In this document: piece by piece, positions 27,401 through 36,378 of the stretch
Layout: every line of letters starts with the position of its first letter
Numbering within the stretch: position 1 is the stretch's first letter
NCBI RefSeq assembly: GCF_030503615.1
Contig: NZ_CP129963.1
Location: forward strand, 2,294,001 to 2,358,000
DNA: 64,000 nt
From: Sphingobacterium sp. BN32
GTDB lineage: Bacteria > Bacteroidota > Bacteroidia > Sphingobacteriales > Sphingobacteriaceae
Reading direction: 5' to 3'
Translations under genes and position numbers: made by a program
The notes under the pieces: model-generated
Seen by the model: the letters and a program-made list of their open reading frames with translations, nothing else
What the model was told of the DNA's origin: nothing
Database searches by the model: none

Positions 27401-27814
27401 TTATTCTATTCTAAGTTCAGCAATTTGAGTCTCTCCCGAGATTTGGCTAAGCTTCGTAAAAACCCGGTAGGTTCCGACCGACGTTTTTAATTGGTAAACG
27501 ATATAAAAACTGTTATTGCTTTGCGAAGTTCTTTGCACCTGTTTGATCTCTGAGGTCTTATTGCTTTGAAAAAAATCACTTAGCAACATCTCGGCCTGAA
27601 ATTTTGAATAATAGCCACCATCGCTCTTAATAGACAAAGAAACATTCGATCCGAAATAGTTCGAAATCGCTTTTGCATTGTTCGATTTAAAAGCTTCCAT
27701 TATCTCATTTCCAACGTCGTTATAATACGCGCTGAATGACAATAATGGCAAAATAAGAAGGGCATAGCATAAAAATAATAATGGTCTGCAGCTTATTTTT
27801 AAATGATGTATCAT
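27401..27814 (-). CDS. DUF4783 family secreted protein
   Basis: This 137-residue protein has an N-terminal hydrophobic signal (about residues 10-30) with an SFSAYYND junction that suits signal peptidase I cleavage. The rest, with ISNYFGSNVSLSIKS, a YYSKFQAEMLLSDFF helix and a long C-terminal beta region, matches DUF4783, a small NTF2-like family of Bacteroidota. The function is unknown, though the NTF2-like fold often binds a small hydrophobic ligand. It is transcribed leftward, opposite to gpmI, and starts 168 bp from the gpmI ATG. It is probably a single gene. Confidence 0.78.
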   Translation of the reverse strand: MIHHLKISCRPLLFLCYALLILPLLSFSAYYNDVGNEIMEAFKSNNAKAISNYFGSNVSLSIKSDGGYYSKFQAEMLLSDFFQSNKTSEIKQVQRTSQSNNSFYIVYQLKTSVGTYRVFTKLSQISGETQIAELRIE

Positions 27815-27970
27815 GACTCTAAAAACTCCAATGATCGGAACTTCTCTAAAAATATCAAAGTTTATCGCTCTAAAATTCCAATTTTTACAACCAAAACTAT
27901 GCCAAGGATAATTATTTTTAACAAAATCTAAGCTTAACCATCATAATTATACTTTTCGCTGCATTAATAT

Positions 27971-27978
27971 TATATTTG
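27971..27978 (+). promoter_or_regulatory. -7 box directly before the gpmI start codon
   Basis: TATATTTG is a full match to TAnnTTTG and ends 4 nt before the ATG at 27983. The arrangement is the same as at the ABC-F gene. Confidence 0.6.
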
Positions 27979-27982
27979 TGTA

Positions 27983-29518
27983 ATGAGTTCTGATCAAAAA
28001 AGAGTAGCATTATTAATCCTGGATGGATTAGGCTACGGAAAAGAAGACAATTCAAACGCTGTATTAGCTGCAAAAACTCCATACCTAGACTACTTACTAG
28101 CAACTTATCCAAATTCTAAACTGGAGGCATCTGGTGAAGCCGTAGGTTTACCTGCAGGACAGATGGGTAATTCGGAGGTTGGACATATGAATTTAGGTGC
28201 CGGACGCACGGTTTACCAGGAGTTGGGGCGCATTAATAAAGCTGCAAACGAAGGGATATTCAATTCAGATTTAACATTAGAGCGGGCATTCGATTACGCC
28301 AAAGAAAATAATAAGAAAGTACATTTCATTGGATTGCTATCTGATGGCGGGGTGCACTCCCATATTCTACACTTGAAAGCGCTTTGCGATGCTGCAAGGA
28401 ATGCGGAGCTCGGTAATGATCAGGTTTTCATCCATGCTTTCTTAGATGGTCGTGATACCGATCCGAATGGCGGTGTTGGCTATATGCGAGAGCTCAATCA
28501 GCATTTAGTATCCTCCGTCGGCACTGTCGCTTCGGCGATCGGCCGTTATTATGCCATGGACCGTGATAATCGCTGGGAGCGGGTAAAAGAAGCCTACGAC
28601 TTACTGACAAAAGGATTAGGAACTCCGTCAACTGATATGATCGCTTCGATCGAAACTTCTTATGCCAATGATGTAACGGATGAATTCGTGAAGCCAATCG
28701 TTATGGTAAAACCAGACGGCACCCCTATCGCAACGATAGAAAATGGCGACGTGGTGATTTGCTATAACTTCCGGACAGACCGTGGCCGAGAGATCACGAT
28801 CGCATTAACTCAACAGGAATTCCCGGAATATGATATGCATCCATTGGATTTATATTATGTGACGATGACTTCATACGACGATACTTTCAAAGGCGTTAAA
28901 GTGATCTTCCAAAAGGATAATTTAACAAAGACCTTGGGAGAAACATTATCGGCTCAGCACAAGACACAGGTTCGCATCGCGGAAACCGAAAAGTATCCGC
29001 ATGTGACTTTCTTTTTCTCCGGAGGACGCGAAGAGCAGTTTGAAGGAGAATCTCGCATCTTGATCCCTTCGCCGAAGGTTGCAACTTATGATCTGCAACC
29101 AGAAATGAGCGCGCAAGGCATCGCAGACGCTATCTGCGAAGATATGGTAGTAAATCACCCTGATTTCATCTGTTTAAATTTTGCCAATCCAGACATGGTA
29201 GGTCATACGGGCGTTTTTGAAGCAGTAGTGAAAGCTGTAGAGAAAGTGGATAGTATGACCAAGCAGGTAGTTGATCAGGGTCTTAGAGAAGGATATTCGT
29301 TTATTATTCTTGCCGATCATGGTAATTCGGAATATATGTTGAATGAGGACGGCTCTGTGAATACGGCACATACGACAAACTTGGTACCTTGTATTCTAAT
29401 CGATAGTGAGTATAAGCATATTAAGAATGGGAAACTGGGAGATGTAGCTCCTACAGTTCTGAAGATGATGAACTTGGAGATTCCTTTAGAAATGAACGGG
29501 GATGTATTGGTATACTAA
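27983..29518 (+). CDS. gpmI: 2,3-bisphosphoglycerate-independent phosphoglycerate mutase
   Basis: The 511-residue, two-domain Mn2+-dependent enzyme interconverts 3- and 2-phosphoglycerate in glycolysis and gluconeogenesis. The N-terminal metal site begins with LLILDGLG (D14), and the phosphoserine nucleophile is S64 in GQMGNSEVGHMN. Further family motifs are DGRDTDPNGG, GRYYAMDRDNRWER and the C-terminal HGNSEYM and ADHGN. Length and motif order are normal. The downstream lipoprotein starts inside its last codons, so the two share a message. Confidence 0.97.
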   Translation: MSSDQKRVALLILDGLGYGKEDNSNAVLAAKTPYLDYLLATYPNSKLEASGEAVGLPAGQMGNSEVGHMNLGAGRTVYQELGRINKAANEGIFNSDLTLERAFDYAKENNKKVHFIGLLSDGGVHSHILHLKALCDAARNAELGNDQVFIHAFLDGRDTDPNGGVGYMRELNQHLVSSVGTVASAIGRYYAMDRDNRWERVKEAYDLLTKGLGTPSTDMIASIETSYANDVTDEFVKPIVMVKPDGTPIATIENGDVVICYNFRTDRGREITIALTQQEFPEYDMHPLDLYYVTMTSYDDTFKGVKVIFQKDNLTKTLGETLSAQHKTQVRIAETEKYPHVTFFFSGGREEQFEGESRILIPSPKVATYDLQPEMSAQGIADAICEDMVVNHPDFICLNFANPDMVGHTGVFEAVVKAVEKVDSMTKQVVDQGLREGYSFIILADHGNSEYMLNEDGSVNTAHTTNLVPCILIDSEYKHIKNGKLGDVAPTVLKMMNLEIPLEMNGDVLVY

Positions 29519-30080
29519 GAACTTATCGAAAAAACTTGTATTATTCGCAGGTCTAGCCTTAGGCTTACACGCGTGTTCCTCTCCTGAAGTTGAGAAAAAG
29601 TCAGAACAGAAGGCACAAGCATATTTTGATATTCCTAGTTTCATACAACAGGAAATAGACTCGCTAAAACAAGCAAATCCAACAGTAAATAAAACCGTAA
29701 CGAAGGATAAAGAGGAGGAGACTAAGGATTTGAAGATAAAAGATTGGGATAATGAATTCTCAAGTTTTAAAGCGATTGATCTCAATAAGCCAGCATATGC
29801 GGGTTTTATCGAGTTAGACACTGTAGATTCGGTTATTGAATATAACTTTACTAATCCCGACCTAGATCTCGCTTGCGTTAGAATTGCATTTAACGAGGAA
29901 GGAAAGGTTAAGATGTTGAGCGTGGATAAGCATGTGAAAAACACTTTATATCAGACTTCTGAGTTCTTAGTATATGAAAAGGGTAATTTCTATATTGTAG
30001 AAAAGAACCAGAACGTGCGCGTGATGGGAGAAAACTATTATAAAGTGCAAGGAAACTTAAAAGCAGATAAAGCTTTATAA
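29502..30080 (+). CDS. Lipoprotein of unknown function
   Basis: The 192-residue product starts within the last codons of gpmI (17-bp overlap, another frame). Its signal ends GLHAC with cysteine 25 and is followed by an acidic, lysine-rich linker (SPEVEKKSEQKAQAYF). The linker leads to a coiled, charged stretch and then a beta-rich C-terminal half with IELDTVDSVIEYNF and MLSVDKHVKNTLYQTS. I do not recognise a domain. Co-translation with gpmI is suggested by the overlap. The strong terminator at 30141 closes the pair. Confidence 0.75.
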   Translation: MYWYTKNLSKKLVLFAGLALGLHACSSPEVEKKSEQKAQAYFDIPSFIQQEIDSLKQANPTVNKTVTKDKEEETKDLKIKDWDNEFSSFKAIDLNKPAYAGFIELDTVDSVIEYNFTNPDLDLACVRIAFNEEGKVKMLSVDKHVKNTLYQTSEFLVYEKGNFYIVEKNQNVRVMGENYYKVQGNLKADKAL

Positions 30081-30140
30081 GAAAAGTAAAATCAGTGCGA
30101 ACCAGATGTTTCCCTCCGAGGAATCTGATAAATAGGCATA

Positions 30141-30180
30141 AAAAAAGGACCATCCAATGTTATTGGATGGTCCTTTTTTT
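30141..30180. terminator. Bidirectional terminator between the lipoprotein and TerC genes
   Basis: A perfect 18-bp inverted repeat: AAAAAAGGACCATCCAAT at 30141-30158 and its complement at 30162-30179 around a GTT loop. Its A and T flanks make it effective on both strands, which suits the two convergent genes. Confidence 0.92.
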
Positions 30181-30954
30181 TTAATTGTTTTTCCCTTTTT
30201 CTAACTGTTCCAATGCTTTTTTCTCTGCACGGATATTTAAGAATTCAACGAGTACGGAGAATGCCATAGCGAAATAGATATAGCCTTTCGGAATATGCTG
30301 ATCGAACGCTTCTGCAGTAAGCGAGACACCAATCAATAATAAGAAGGCTAATGCGAGCATCTTAACCGATGGATAATCATTCACAAACTTGGAAATACTC
30401 TCCGCTGATAGCAACATGATTCCCACTGCAACAATAACAGCCGCTATCATTACTCCAATCTGATCTACCATTCCAACAGCGGTAATAACGGAGTCTAAGG
30501 AGAAAACTAAATCGAGTATGATAATCTGAATAATTACGCTGGAGAAAGTAACGGTCTTGCTTCTTCCAGAACTCGCTTCGATATGACCTTCCACTTTATG
30601 ATGAATCTCCGTAGTGGCTTTATATATCAAGAATAATCCACCTATGAACAAGATGAGGTCTCGTCCGGACAATGTCAAATAGCGATGCCATTGTGGATCC
30701 TCAATCCCTAGAGTATCGGCAAGGTTTAAGAATGGCTCGGTTAAGCCCATAATCCATTTAATCGAGAATAATAGACCAACCCGCATAACGAGTGCTAATA
30801 ACAAACCAATCTGACGAGCTTTTTTCTGTTGCTCTACAGGTAATTTTGCACTTTGAATCGAGATAAAGACAATATTGTCAATACCCAATACGATTTCAAG
30901 AATTGTTAGTGTTAAAAAAGATATCCAGATGTTTGGATCCAGCAGCCATTCCAT
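30181..30954 (-). CDS. TerC family integral membrane protein
   Basis: The 257-residue protein has eight or nine membrane segments and the family motifs EIVLGIDNIVFI (about residues 20-31) and DLVFSLDSVITAVGM (about 150), which carry the conserved acidic residues in membrane segments. TerC-type proteins are linked to metal (Mn2+) handling at the inner membrane, and some support protein export; resistance to tellurite is not implied. The stop codon abuts the shared terminator at 30141-30180. The apt gene lies upstream with a 30-bp gap. Confidence 0.88.
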   Translation of the reverse strand: MEWLLDPNIWISFLTLTILEIVLGIDNIVFISIQSAKLPVEQQKKARQIGLLLALVMRVGLLFSIKWIMGLTEPFLNLADTLGIEDPQWHRYLTLSGRDLILFIGGLFLIYKATTEIHHKVEGHIEASSGRSKTVTFSSVIIQIIILDLVFSLDSVITAVGMVDQIGVMIAAVIVAVGIMLLSAESISKFVNDYPSVKMLALAFLLLIGVSLTAEAFDQHIPKGYIYFAMAFSVLVEFLNIRAEKKALEQLEKGKNN

Positions 30955-30984
30955 AGATAACGTTTAGACGTTGTAATGTTAGTG

Positions 30985-31515
30985 TTATTGATAACCGATT
31001 AAAGATATAATATTTTCATTAAAACGTGTTAATCGACCTGCACTTTGTAGAAAATCTAAACTGATGACAAATGTATAACCTGCAACCACCCCTCCTACTT
31101 TTTCAATCAACTTACTAGCGGCTACTACCGTTCCGCCCGTTGCCAAAAGGTCATCATGTAAGAGAACTCTAGTTCCCGCGGGAAAAGCATCCTCATGCAT
31201 TTCGATGGTTGCTTGTCCATACTCTAACTTGTAAGACTCAGAGACTGTATGATATGGAAGCTTGCCCTGCTTGCGAATAGGTATAAAAGGTTTGTTCAAA
31301 TGTTGGGCTAATAAGAATCCGAAAAGAAAGCCTCGGCTTTCAATACCAGCAATAACATCAAAATCGATGTTGTCCAAACGACGTGCAAACTCTTGAACAG
31401 CCAATTCAACAAGCTCCGCATGTTGAAGTAATGGTGTGATGTCTTTAAATACAATACCTGGTTTAGGGAAATCCGGAATATCGCGTATTACCGCTTTAAG
31501 TTGATCTTCTATCAT
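30985..31515 (-). CDS. apt: Adenine phosphoribosyltransferase
   Basis: The 176-residue enzyme salvages adenine to AMP with PRPP. The N-terminal DIPDFPKPGIVFKDITPLL and the VIAGIESRGFLFG motif identify Apt, and the PRPP-binding signature VLLHDDLLATGGTVVAA (about 120-136) is complete. The length of 170-180 is typical. Its start codon overlaps the stop of the upstream helix-hairpin-helix gene by 4 bp (ATGA), so they are one transcription unit. Confidence 0.95.
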   Translation of the reverse strand: MIEDQLKAVIRDIPDFPKPGIVFKDITPLLQHAELVELAVQEFARRLDNIDFDVIAGIESRGFLFGFLLAQHLNKPFIPIRKQGKLPYHTVSESYKLEYGQATIEMHEDAFPAGTRVLLHDDLLATGGTVVAASKLIEKVGGVVAGYTFVISLDFLQSAGRLTRFNENIISLIGYQ

Positions 31516-32420
31516 CTGAAATCTATATAGATTTCAATTTTACGAAAAAAAGCCTCATCGAGAGAAAGAATCTTTTTTAAATCTTCCATCGACTTAAAAG
31601 GACCATGATGTTCTCTAAAGTTTACCATTGTCCTCGCCTGCTTGTAAGAGATATAAGGGTGTTTTGCCAAGGCATTGACATCCAATTCGTTTATTCTCAG
31701 CTTTACAATCGATGCTTTATCTACCTGTACATGTTTTTTGATGTGGAGATAGGTTTCCTCGGGTAGACCATAAACTTCGCTTAACTGCTCGGTCGAATGG
31801 AAACCACCAAGTGAGTTTCTAAAATTGACAATCCGCCTGGAAAAGGCCGGGCCAATCCCACGAAGCTGAGTCAACTCCGCACTATCCGCCGAGTTGAGAT
31901 TAATACGCAGCGATTCATAAGAATTGGAGTAGGGTTTGGTTGCCATTGGTCTTTCAAAAATCGTTTCTTTGAATGGTCTTTCGGCAATTCTAACGTAGGG
32001 TAAAAGACGAGCCACATCCTCATCAGATAAACTGTAAAGTTTTGCAATATCCTCCGGTTTTCGAAAATGTCCTCCTTTAGCCTCATAGTTATGAATCACT
32101 CTAATCTGTCGCTCCGATAAACCCAATCGCATCCAATCTTCTACTGATAAGTCGTTAGGATCAAAATAGAAATAGGAAACTGTGGGTCTAATTTTATTCG
32201 CTTCTCGCTGTTTCCTTCTTTCAGGACGTCCGGGTCGGACTTCCGGATTCGCAACAAGGTCTTCTGCCAGCATTCGGACTTCAGGAGACACTTTCTTCTC
32301 TCTGGGAAGTACATCATATATAAAAGTGCTGAATAAAACGAGAGCAATGAATACCGCCATTATGGAAAAACCAATCTGTTCTTCTCTACGCATTCGGAAG
32401 TAAGCGAATAATCTGTTCAT
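31512..32420 (-). CDS. Helix-hairpin-helix protein with an N-terminal membrane anchor
   Basis: This 302-residue protein has an N-terminal membrane segment (about residues 16-36, IGFSIMAVFIALVLFSTFIY) after a short basic tail. The rest holds several helix-hairpin-helix motifs of the ComEA type: RLGLSERQIRVIHNY around 118, LTQLRGIGPAFSRRIVNFRNSLGGF around 180-205, and ALAKHPYISYKQARTMVNFRE around 251. ComEA-like proteins bind DNA without sequence preference at the cell surface. The membrane anchor with DNA-binding repeats makes a role in DNA uptake possible but unproven. It overlaps apt by 4 bp. Confidence 0.85.
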   Translation of the reverse strand: MNRLFAYFRMRREEQIGFSIMAVFIALVLFSTFIYDVLPREKKVSPEVRMLAEDLVANPEVRPGRPERRKQREANKIRPTVSYFYFDPNDLSVEDWMRLGLSERQIRVIHNYEAKGGHFRKPEDIAKLYSLSDEDVARLLPYVRIAERPFKETIFERPMATKPYSNSYESLRINLNSADSAELTQLRGIGPAFSRRIVNFRNSLGGFHSTEQLSEVYGLPEETYLHIKKHVQVDKASIVKLRINELDVNALAKHPYISYKQARTMVNFREHHGPFKSMEDLKKILSLDEAFFRKIEIYIDFR

Positions 32421-32458
32421 CTTCTTATTGAATAATTGGATGGATAATTAAATCTTGA

Positions 32459-32466
32459 TAAATTTG
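32459..32466 (+). promoter_or_regulatory. -7 box of the deacetylase gene
   Basis: TAAATTTG is a full match to TAnnTTTG and lies 24 nt before the ATG at 32491. A TTGG at 32436-32439 stands 19 nt upstream, as a weak -33 element. Confidence 0.5.
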
Positions 32467-32490
32467 CCAATATTAAAGTAGTCTATCAAC

Positions 32491-33099
32491 ATGCATTTTG
32501 TCCGTCCGCTTTTCATTCTTCCTTACCTTTACCCAAATGCAGTTTGGAGGCAAAAAGAGGAAAAAGATAATATATTCTTAACCTTTGACGACGGCCCAAT
32601 TCCCGAGATCACCCCATGGATTCTTGATTGCCTAAAAGAGAAAAATGTAAAAGCTTGTTTTTTCTGTGTGGCAGATAATGTTCGCAAGCATCCGGACATC
32701 TTCCAACGTATTCTAGATGAAGGACATCAGGTTGGCAATCATACCTTCAACCACTTAAAAGGTTGGAATACGGATGACGCCATTTATTTGGAAAATATAG
32801 AAAAAGCTGATCAACTGATTAGTAGCCACTTATTCCGTCCACCCTATGGTAGAATTAAAAAGTCACAACTTAGGGCGGTTGCCAAGAAGTATAAGGTTAT
32901 TATGTGGGATGTACTTACAGGAGATTACGATAATCGAATTAGTCCGTCGCAATGCCTTAAAAACGCAGTCAACTACACAAGACGAGGAAGCATCATCGTC
33001 TTTCACGACAATATTAAAGCCATTGAGAATGTTCAGTATGCTCTTCCTAGAGCAATTGATCAACTACAAAGTAAGGGATTTAATTTCGCTAGCTTTTAA
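32491..33099 (+). CDS. Polysaccharide deacetylase (NodB-type)
   Basis: The 202-residue protein has the NodB homology motifs: TFDDGP with the catalytic aspartates at 33-34, the zinc ligands H84 and H88 in NHTFNH, and RPPYG at 116-120. The C-terminal motif IIVFHDN is also present. It removes acetyl groups from N-acetylglucosamine units of a cell-surface polysaccharide or peptidoglycan, or acts on a related glycan; the substrate is not readable. There is no clear signal peptide, so export is uncertain. It is convergent with the DUF4249 gene: both stop codons lie within the 4-bp TTAA at 33096-33099. Confidence 0.88.
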   Translation: MHFVRPLFILPYLYPNAVWRQKEEKDNIFLTFDDGPIPEITPWILDCLKEKNVKACFFCVADNVRKHPDIFQRILDEGHQVGNHTFNHLKGWNTDDAIYLENIEKADQLISSHLFRPPYGRIKKSQLRAVAKKYKVIMWDVLTGDYDNRISPSQCLKNAVNYTRRGSIIVFHDNIKAIENVQYALPRAIDQLQSKGFNFASF

Positions 33100-33914
33100 T
33101 CCTCCAAGCTAGCGGAGTCGTCAATCTCAACAACAAATTCTTTTACTCCAGCTACCGAGAAATAGCCTAGAGCACCATTACTGATGTTGGAGGTAGGATT
33201 AGCTGGTGATGCACTTCCTGGATTGGTTGACTGATACTCCGACCAGTATTTATAAACATCCTTTGCAATACAGTAACGACGGACGCGGACTTTATCGCCG
33301 TTTTCTATCTCCGCATTTCTGCCACCTATTTGATGCGTAACATGTAAACCATCATTAAACTTATCCGAATAGGCAGAGTTGAATTGCATGGGAGTGGAAT
33401 TATCTCCCGCACTTTGAATCTCAACATTATACTTATAATAGTTTTCTACGCCTTCTGGATCATCAAAGCACAGATTAACAAAATAGTAATCTTCATTGAA
33501 GATATTCTCCTTCGTAACTTTGACAGAGTCTACTTCGACATAGTTCGGCATGCGCGTCTTCGAGCTATAAGTTTGTCCATCCACCGAAACATTTAGTGTG
33601 TATTCTTGTTGCGCAATGACGCCCATGTTGCTATGCGAATAACGTCCTCCACCAATAGATTCAAAATTATAGGTTCTACCTGAAGATGTTACGACACTGA
33701 CCACAGCGTTATCAACGGGTTCAAAAGCTCGGTTCTCATCAAAAGCGACTGTCCTAGAGACCACAATCTCCTGATTCCTATCGAAGTTATTCAAATCCGC
33801 TTCTATCACAACTTTCGCATTTGCGGTATTCAAATCTACATCAATCTTCTCTTCGCAAGAAGCGAAACTAAGTACAATTAGAATTGACAATAAGTATATC
33901 TGTATGCTTCGCAT
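33096..33914 (-). CDS. DUF4249 lipoprotein (partner of a TonB receptor)
   Basis: This 272-residue protein has a lipoprotein signal (SFASC, cysteine 20) followed by EEKIDVDLNTANAKVVIEADL, the typical start of DUF4249. The domain is beta-rich, with an N-terminal Ig-like fold carrying repeated TSSGRTYNF and YTLNVSVDG motifs. Its known pattern is to accompany a TonB-dependent receptor of the CarboxypepD-reg type, here the next gene (3-bp gap). It may act as a surface-exposed accessory like SusD, though that is unproven. The C-terminus is acidic. Confidence 0.86.
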   Translation of the reverse strand: MRSIQIYLLSILIVLSFASCEEKIDVDLNTANAKVVIEADLNNFDRNQEIVVSRTVAFDENRAFEPVDNAVVSVVTSSGRTYNFESIGGGRYSHSNMGVIAQQEYTLNVSVDGQTYSSKTRMPNYVEVDSVKVTKENIFNEDYYFVNLCFDDPEGVENYYKYNVEIQSAGDNSTPMQFNSAYSDKFNDGLHVTHQIGGRNAEIENGDKVRVRRYCIAKDVYKYWSEYQSTNPGSASPANPTSNISNGALGYFSVAGVKEFVVEIDDSASLED

Positions 33915-33917
33915 CTT

Positions 33918-36248
33918 TTAAAATTTAAAGTTCCAAGTAACTGAAGGGATGATTCCGAACAATGCAATCTTATAGGCTTCCGTCACATTAGGATTTTGTT
34001 CATTCTCTCTAAAATCAATGATATAAGCATTCTTTCGGTTATACACATTGTAAATTCCGAAAGACCAGCTTGAATTAAAACGCTTGTTTTCCTTGTTCGG
34101 TTCATAATTGGCCGACAAATCCAAACGATGGTAATTCGGCATCCTGTAGCCGTTTCTTTCGGTATAATAGAACATTGTCGTCCCATCGATCTGATACTTT
34201 CCACTTGGGAAAGTGATCGCATTTCCGGTATTAAATACAAAGGTTGCTCCTAAGTTCCAACTTTTAGATAATTGATACATTCCTACGACCGACACATCGT
34301 GTGTTCTATCCTGTCGCGCTGCAAACCAGTTGCCATCGTTAATACCATCAAACTGTCGTTCGCTACGTCCCAAAGTGTAAGATATCCAACCATTCAGCTT
34401 TCCTTTATTCTTACGCACAAGAAACTCAACCCCATACGATCTTCCAATTCCAAACAACAGCTCCCCTTCCAGGTATTTGTTCGCTTGCAAATCGGCTCCA
34501 TTTCTAAAATCTATCTGATTATCCATGAACTTATAGAAGGTTTCTACGGAAAGCTCATATGCATCATTGTTCAAGTTACGGAAGTAACCCAAAGCTACTT
34601 GATCAGCAATTTGCGGTTTGATGTTTAAGCTACTCAACACATATTGATCGGTCGGAAGACTCGAAGTTGTGTTTGTCAGCTGATGTAGATTCTGTGCAAT
34701 GCGGTTATAGCTGGCTTTGATACTATTTTGGGGATTTAAGATGTAGGCCATCGACGCTCGTGGCTCCAAATTGAAATGATGCTTAATAATCGAGCTGCCA
34801 TACAGCGCTTCATCCGTCGGCTCGCCATCTTGATCAAAGGAATAGAAAGTACCAGGCCCCAACACCATGAAATCGTTCAAACGAAGTCCATAAATAAGTG
34901 ACAATTGTTCAAACGGCTTCCACTCATGGGAAACATAGGCAGCAGCTTCAATTCCTTGACGCTTCTCGATATTAATAGAATTCACCGCCGACTCACTGCT
35001 GGCGTTTAAACTAGCCGGTAGGACTTGCTGGCGCAACACATTCAATCCAAACTTTAAAGTATTGTTGTTGGAGGAATAATAAGAGAAATCCTGCTTCAGG
35101 TTCCAATTTCTAATCTTTGAGGCTATCTTAAAATCCGAATCATCATTATTGACTTTCACATTATAGGTAAAATCACTATAAATCATAGTGGTATTGCTGA
35201 ATAGCTTTTCATTAAAAATATGATTCCAGCGAACGGTAGCAGTTGCATTTCCCCAGTCGAAACCAAACAGATCACCATATCCTAATTCATCCTTCCCGAA
35301 ATAACCAGAAAGGTAAACTGTATTCCGCTCATTGAGCTTATAGTTCATCTTTGCGTTCAGATCATAGAAATACAAGCGACTTTTCTTCACAGTCTCATCT
35401 TTGGAAGCTTTCAGGAACATATCAGCATAGGTTCTGCGCCCGCTTAACATGAATGAACTCTTATCTTTAACGATTGGCCCTTCAAGTTTTAATCTCGATG
35501 CGATCAAACCTATTCCACCTTCGGCTGCAAACTTTTTATTGTTTCCATCCAACATGGAGATATCCATGACAGAAGAAATTCTCCCGCCGTATTGCGCAGG
35601 AATTCCACCTTTGTAAAGATTAACATCCTTTATCGCATCGGAGTTGAATGTAGAAAAAAAGCCAAGCAAATGAGATGCATTATATACGGTCGCTTCATCC
35701 AGTAAGATCAGGTTCTGATCGCCTGCGCCACCTCGAACGTAAAAGTTAGAACTTCCTTCACCACCGGAGGCAACCCCTGGCATCAACTGAATAGTCTTCA
35801 AGATATCTTTCTCTCCAAATAGAATCGGAACATTCTTCAGTTCCTCCATGGTAAACTTCAAGTTACCCATTTGCGGACTCGCTACATTTTCATTCTGACG
35901 CTTCCCGGAAACAACAACTTCCTCGATTGTCGTGGAGTTGTCGTTCAGCTCAAAGTCTAGCTTCCTATTCTCTGTAAGCGTAATGGATTGTGAAATACCG
36001 TTATAGCCTATATAGGATACCTCGATTAGATGCTCGCCAGCGGGCAGGGTAATGGAATAGAAACCATAATTATTGGAGTAGCCGCTAACATTTGCGTCTT
36101 GAATGCGAATTAAAGCGCCTATTAATGTTTCGCCCGAATTAACGTCTTTTATAATTCCACTTAAGGTAATTTTCTCTTGTCCAAAGGTCGATAAAACACT
36201 CAACAGGCATACTAAGAGGAATGTGCACTTTTTATAGTCGATCAGCAT
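33918..36248 (-). CDS. TonB-dependent receptor with CarboxypepD-reg domain
   Basis: The 776-residue outer-membrane transporter has a signal peptide (about 1-23), a beta-sandwich domain (about 27-107, GIIKDVNSGETLIGALIRIQ), a TonB-box-like TIEEVVVSGK near 112, a plug domain (SSNFYVRGGAGDQNLILLDEA around 165-185) and a barrel whose last residue is phenylalanine. It is smaller than SusC proteins and pairs with the DUF4249 lipoprotein downstream. The ligand is unknown. Its start is ATG at 36246-36248. Confidence 0.93.
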   Translation of the reverse strand: MLIDYKKCTFLLVCLLSVLSTFGQEKITLSGIIKDVNSGETLIGALIRIQDANVSGYSNNYGFYSITLPAGEHLIEVSYIGYNGISQSITLTENRKLDFELNDNSTTIEEVVVSGKRQNENVASPQMGNLKFTMEELKNVPILFGEKDILKTIQLMPGVASGGEGSSNFYVRGGAGDQNLILLDEATVYNASHLLGFFSTFNSDAIKDVNLYKGGIPAQYGGRISSVMDISMLDGNNKKFAAEGGIGLIASRLKLEGPIVKDKSSFMLSGRRTYADMFLKASKDETVKKSRLYFYDLNAKMNYKLNERNTVYLSGYFGKDELGYGDLFGFDWGNATATVRWNHIFNEKLFSNTTMIYSDFTYNVKVNNDDSDFKIASKIRNWNLKQDFSYYSSNNNTLKFGLNVLRQQVLPASLNASSESAVNSINIEKRQGIEAAAYVSHEWKPFEQLSLIYGLRLNDFMVLGPGTFYSFDQDGEPTDEALYGSSIIKHHFNLEPRASMAYILNPQNSIKASYNRIAQNLHQLTNTTSSLPTDQYVLSSLNIKPQIADQVALGYFRNLNNDAYELSVETFYKFMDNQIDFRNGADLQANKYLEGELLFGIGRSYGVEFLVRKNKGKLNGWISYTLGRSERQFDGINDGNWFAARQDRTHDVSVVGMYQLSKSWNLGATFVFNTGNAITFPSGKYQIDGTTMFYYTERNGYRMPNYHRLDLSANYEPNKENKRFNSSWSFGIYNVYNRKNAYIIDFRENEQNPNVTEAYKIALFGIIPSVTWNFKF

Positions 36249-36378
36249 ATATAGCGGCAGCTTTAAAATCCTCGACTAAAATAGAAAAGCCAAGCTGTTA
36301 TTCAAAATCGCTAATGCAAGTTTAACTTCCTTATTAATATTCTGTTTTCCTGAAAAAATAAGATGCTTTATCCGACTA